Below are positions 11,315 to 13,390 of a stretch of DNA of 13,390 nucleotides, piece after piece. Within the stretch, counting starts at the first letter, position 1, and each line of letters begins with the position of its first letter. The stretch lies in the NCBI GenBank assembly GCA_016295005.1, contig JAEDMA010000033.1, positions 1 through 13,390 of the forward strand. Reading direction: 5' to 3'. The notes beneath the pieces are model-generated. The model was not told the DNA's origin. It made no database searches and saw only the letters and a list, made by a program, of their open reading frames with translations. Made by a program: the position numbers and the translations under genes. The stretch comes from Christensenellaceae bacterium. Its GTDB lineage: Bacteria; Bacillota; Clostridia; Christensenellales; Borkfalkiaceae.

Positions 11315-13306
11315 TTAGTAACCGAGCTTTAAATCTTTGGCGGTGGTCTGCGTGTAGTAGGGTAAAGCAATTTCCAATTCGCCCGTAAGCCTTAAATCTT
11401 TAGACGACGCGCCGACGGATATTATATATTTTCCGTTTTCCACGTAAAAATCTTCTACCGACGGATTATAGTAAGCGAACGCGTTTTTATCGAGCGTGAC
11501 GGTGACTTTTTTCGTTTCGCCCGCTTTGATAAACGTTTTCGCAAATCCTTTCAATTCCTTTATGGGTCTGTCAGAAGAACAAACGGGGTCGGAAACGTAA
11601 ATTTGCGATACTTCTTTTCCGTCAACGCCCGAAACGTTTTTAACGTTAAACGAAACTTTATATTCGTCTTCTTTGATTTTTTCGATATTTAATTCGGAAT
11701 ATTCGAACTGCGAATAACTCAGCCCGTGGCCGAAGGGGAACAGGGGAGCGACGCCCGTTTTGTCGTACCAACGGTAGCCGAAGTAGAAGCGTTCTCCGTA
11801 GAAAACCGAGCCTTCGTATTCGTCGTTTATGTTTACGGGTAAATCTTCTTCCGAAATAGGGAAGGTTTCCGAAAGTTTTCCCGACGGATTTACTTTTCCC
11901 GAAATAATTTTCGCAGCCGCCGTATTGCCGCATTCGCCCGCATAACCGACGTATATTATTCCTTTTACTTTATCTACAAATCTCGAACAGTCTATCGCGC
12001 TTCCGCTGTAAATAACGACTATTACGTTTGAATATTTTTCCGCAAGCTTTAAGATAAGGTCTTCTTTTTCTCTGTCGGCTTTTATGTTTAATCTGTCGCG
12101 CGATTCGGAATCTTCTATCGTGGTGTTAAGGCAAACTATTTTATATTCGCCGTCTAAATCGACCCTGAACGTCGCCTGCCCGTGCGATACGACTTCGAAT
12201 TCTTCGCCCGTCAACGCTTCGCCGAGATAGGGCGGTCTTTTATCCGTTTCTACCTTTGCGCTGCCGCCGCCCGATAACATTTGGCTTGCGCCCCCTATAT
12301 CGAACAGATCTATTTTAGAACCCGGTTTTAACGGCAAAACGTTTTCTTCGTTTTTAAGAAGCACGATTCCTTCTTCCGCTATTTTTTCGGCAAGTTCTTT
12401 TCTTTCTTCTTTCGTTCTGGTTACTTTACGGATTTTCCTGTCTTTTTCTACCTTTTTTATAAGCGTCAGCAGCCTTTCTGCCGACTCGTCGATTTCTTCT
12501 TCGGTGATAAACCCGGCGTTTAAGGCGTTTTTAAGTTGTTCCGCGCTTTCGTTATAGGCGGGCATTTCAAGGTCAAGGGTGGCTTTTAACGATTTTGCTC
12601 TGTCTTTCACCGCGCCCCAGTCGGAAACGATTACTCCGTCAAACCCGAACTTATCGCGAAGTATTCCTTTAAGAAGTTTTCTGTTTTCGCTCGCGTATAC
12701 TCCGTTTACCATATTGTAACTGCACATTACGGTATAGGGCTTTGCATTAAGAACTTTTCTGAAAGCGGATAGGTACGATTCCATAAGAGTTCTTTCGTCC
12801 AACTCGGAATTTTCGGTTAAACGGTATCTTTCCGAATTATTGCACGCGAAATGTTTAAGGCTCGTTCCGACGCCGCGTTTTTGCAACGCCGTAACGTATT
12901 CGTAACCGAGTTCGCCGGCTAAAAACGGGTCTTCGGAAAAATATTCGAAGTTTCTTCCGCATAAGGGAGTGCGCTTCATGTTTACGCCCGGCGCCAACAG
13001 AATATCCACGTCGTGTTCGGCGCAATCGTCGGCGATTCCGTCCGCCATAAGAAAAGCCGATTCTCTGCTAAAGGTGTTGGCTATAACCGATAAATTCGGG
13101 AAAGCCGTCGCCGGAACGGTGTATTCTTCCTGCATTTTTTCTCCCGTGGTTTTATCGTAAACTGTTCTGGTTTCTCTCTTTCTTAAACCGTTAGGTCCGT
13201 CGGACATAAAAACGGAAGTAAGGTTTCCGCCTAAATCGTTCGTTTCCCAGGAGGTTTTTCCCGTTAAAAGGTCTATTTTTTCGTCTGACGTGAGTTTGTT
13301 ATTCAT
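11315..13306 (-). CDS. Glycoside hydrolase family 3 (beta-glucosidase-like)
   Basis: A 663-residue GH3 enzyme. The N-terminal barrel carries MSDGPNGLR (34-42), PGVNMKRTPLCGRNFEYFSEDP (106-127), KH (151-152) and the nucleophile D229 in GFDGVIVSDWGAV. The second domain starts at EEGIVLLKNEENVLPL (311-326) and holds GGGSAKV and the ESRDR stretch; E401 is the likely acid/base by its position before the DR pair. LFPFGHGLSYSQFEYS leads into the C-terminal fibronectin-III-like domain (about 535-640). There is no signal peptide, so it is cytoplasmic and probably acts on imported oligosaccharides. The PA14 insert of many clostridial relatives is absent, which fits the modest length. Exact sugar specificity cannot be read. 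ATG with GGAGAG 6 bases upstream. Codon use matches the polA and coaE genes. No transporter gene is visible in the window. Confidence 0.95.
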   Translation of the reverse strand: MNNKLTSDEKIDLLTGKTSWETNDLGGNLTSVFMSDGPNGLRKRETRTVYDKTTGEKMQEEYTVPATAFPNLSVIANTFSRESAFLMADGIADDCAEHDVDILLAPGVNMKRTPLCGRNFEYFSEDPFLAGELGYEYVTALQKRGVGTSLKHFACNNSERYRLTENSELDERTLMESYLSAFRKVLNAKPYTVMCSYNMVNGVYASENRKLLKGILRDKFGFDGVIVSDWGAVKDRAKSLKATLDLEMPAYNESAEQLKNALNAGFITEEEIDESAERLLTLIKKVEKDRKIRKVTRTKEERKELAEKIAEEGIVLLKNEENVLPLKPGSKIDLFDIGGASQMLSGGGSAKVETDKRPPYLGEALTGEEFEVVSHGQATFRVDLDGEYKIVCLNTTIEDSESRDRLNIKADREKEDLILKLAEKYSNVIVVIYSGSAIDCSRFVDKVKGIIYVGYAGECGNTAAAKIISGKVNPSGKLSETFPISEEDLPVNINDEYEGSVFYGERFYFGYRWYDKTGVAPLFPFGHGLSYSQFEYSELNIEKIKEDEYKVSFNVKNVSGVDGKEVSQIYVSDPVCSSDRPIKELKGFAKTFIKAGETKKVTVTLDKNAFAYYNPSVEDFYVENGKYIISVGASSKDLRLTGELEIALPYYTQTTAKDLKLGY

Positions 13307-13352
13307 TTTCCGCTCTCCGTTTTTTTAATTTTGTCGCTTTTTAATAGCATTC

Positions 13353-13381
13353 ATTATATCATCGTTATTTGCGTCTGTCTA
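13353..13381 (-). promoter_or_regulatory. Sigma-A promoter of the glycoside hydrolase gene
   Basis: On the reverse strand, TAGACA (13381-13376), a 17-base spacer and a perfect TATAAT (13358-13353). The start near 13346 gives a leader of about 40 bases with the GGAGAG ribosome site (13318-13313). No operator-like inverted repeat is obvious, though the window ends just upstream. Confidence 0.75.
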
Positions 13382-13390
13382 CCCATAAAT

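Overview
The window looks like a chromosomal segment of a low-to-moderate GC, Gram-positive-type anaerobe of the class Clostridia, probably an uncultured gut lineage. The reasons are strong AGGAGG-type ribosome sites on several genes, a CIRCE operator, a lysine riboswitch with a terminator platform, linked polA and coaE, U-tailed intrinsic terminators, and genes rich in GAA, AAA and GCG codons. The class is a reasonable inference. A finer guess (Christensenellales-like) rests on sequence style only.

Left part (1-2127). The C-terminal end of an OmpR-type response regulator is followed by a possible 70-residue protein and a strong terminator. A non-coding stretch follows, then a reverse-strand AraC regulator with a GyrI-like ligand domain, whose codon use differs from the rest. 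Next come two 77-bp repeats and a reverse-strand tRNA-Leu(CAA). Both repeats begin with the last 16 bases of that tRNA, and each of the three CCA ends is followed by its own terminator.

Centre (2262-7506). DNA polymerase I and dephospho-CoA kinase are almost contiguous. A promoter and lysine riboswitch then control an NhaC-superfamily transporter, which the riboswitch marks as a likely lysine transporter. This transporter has an unusual N-terminal extension: one hydrophobic segment and then four CxxC motifs in a DnaJ-zinc-finger-like CxxCxGxG pattern, placed before the normal membrane core. It is the most unusual protein in the window.

Right part (7643-13390). A small reverse-strand lipoprotein seems to start at ATT. 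A RimK-like ATP-grasp ligase and a flippase-like membrane protein each sit a few bases downstream of a promoter with no Shine-Dalgarno site. Between them lie an array of short hairpins separated by a GTKATAT-like heptamer (9078-9325) and a CIRCE-controlled Hsp20 gene. A reverse-strand family 3 glycoside hydrolase with its own promoter closes the window, convergent with the flippase.

Apart from polA-coaE, most genes are single transcription units with their own promoter and terminator. The best candidates for something undescribed are the Cys-rich extension on the riboswitch-controlled transporter, the tRNA-tail repeats with a compensatory base-pair change, and the hairpin array.
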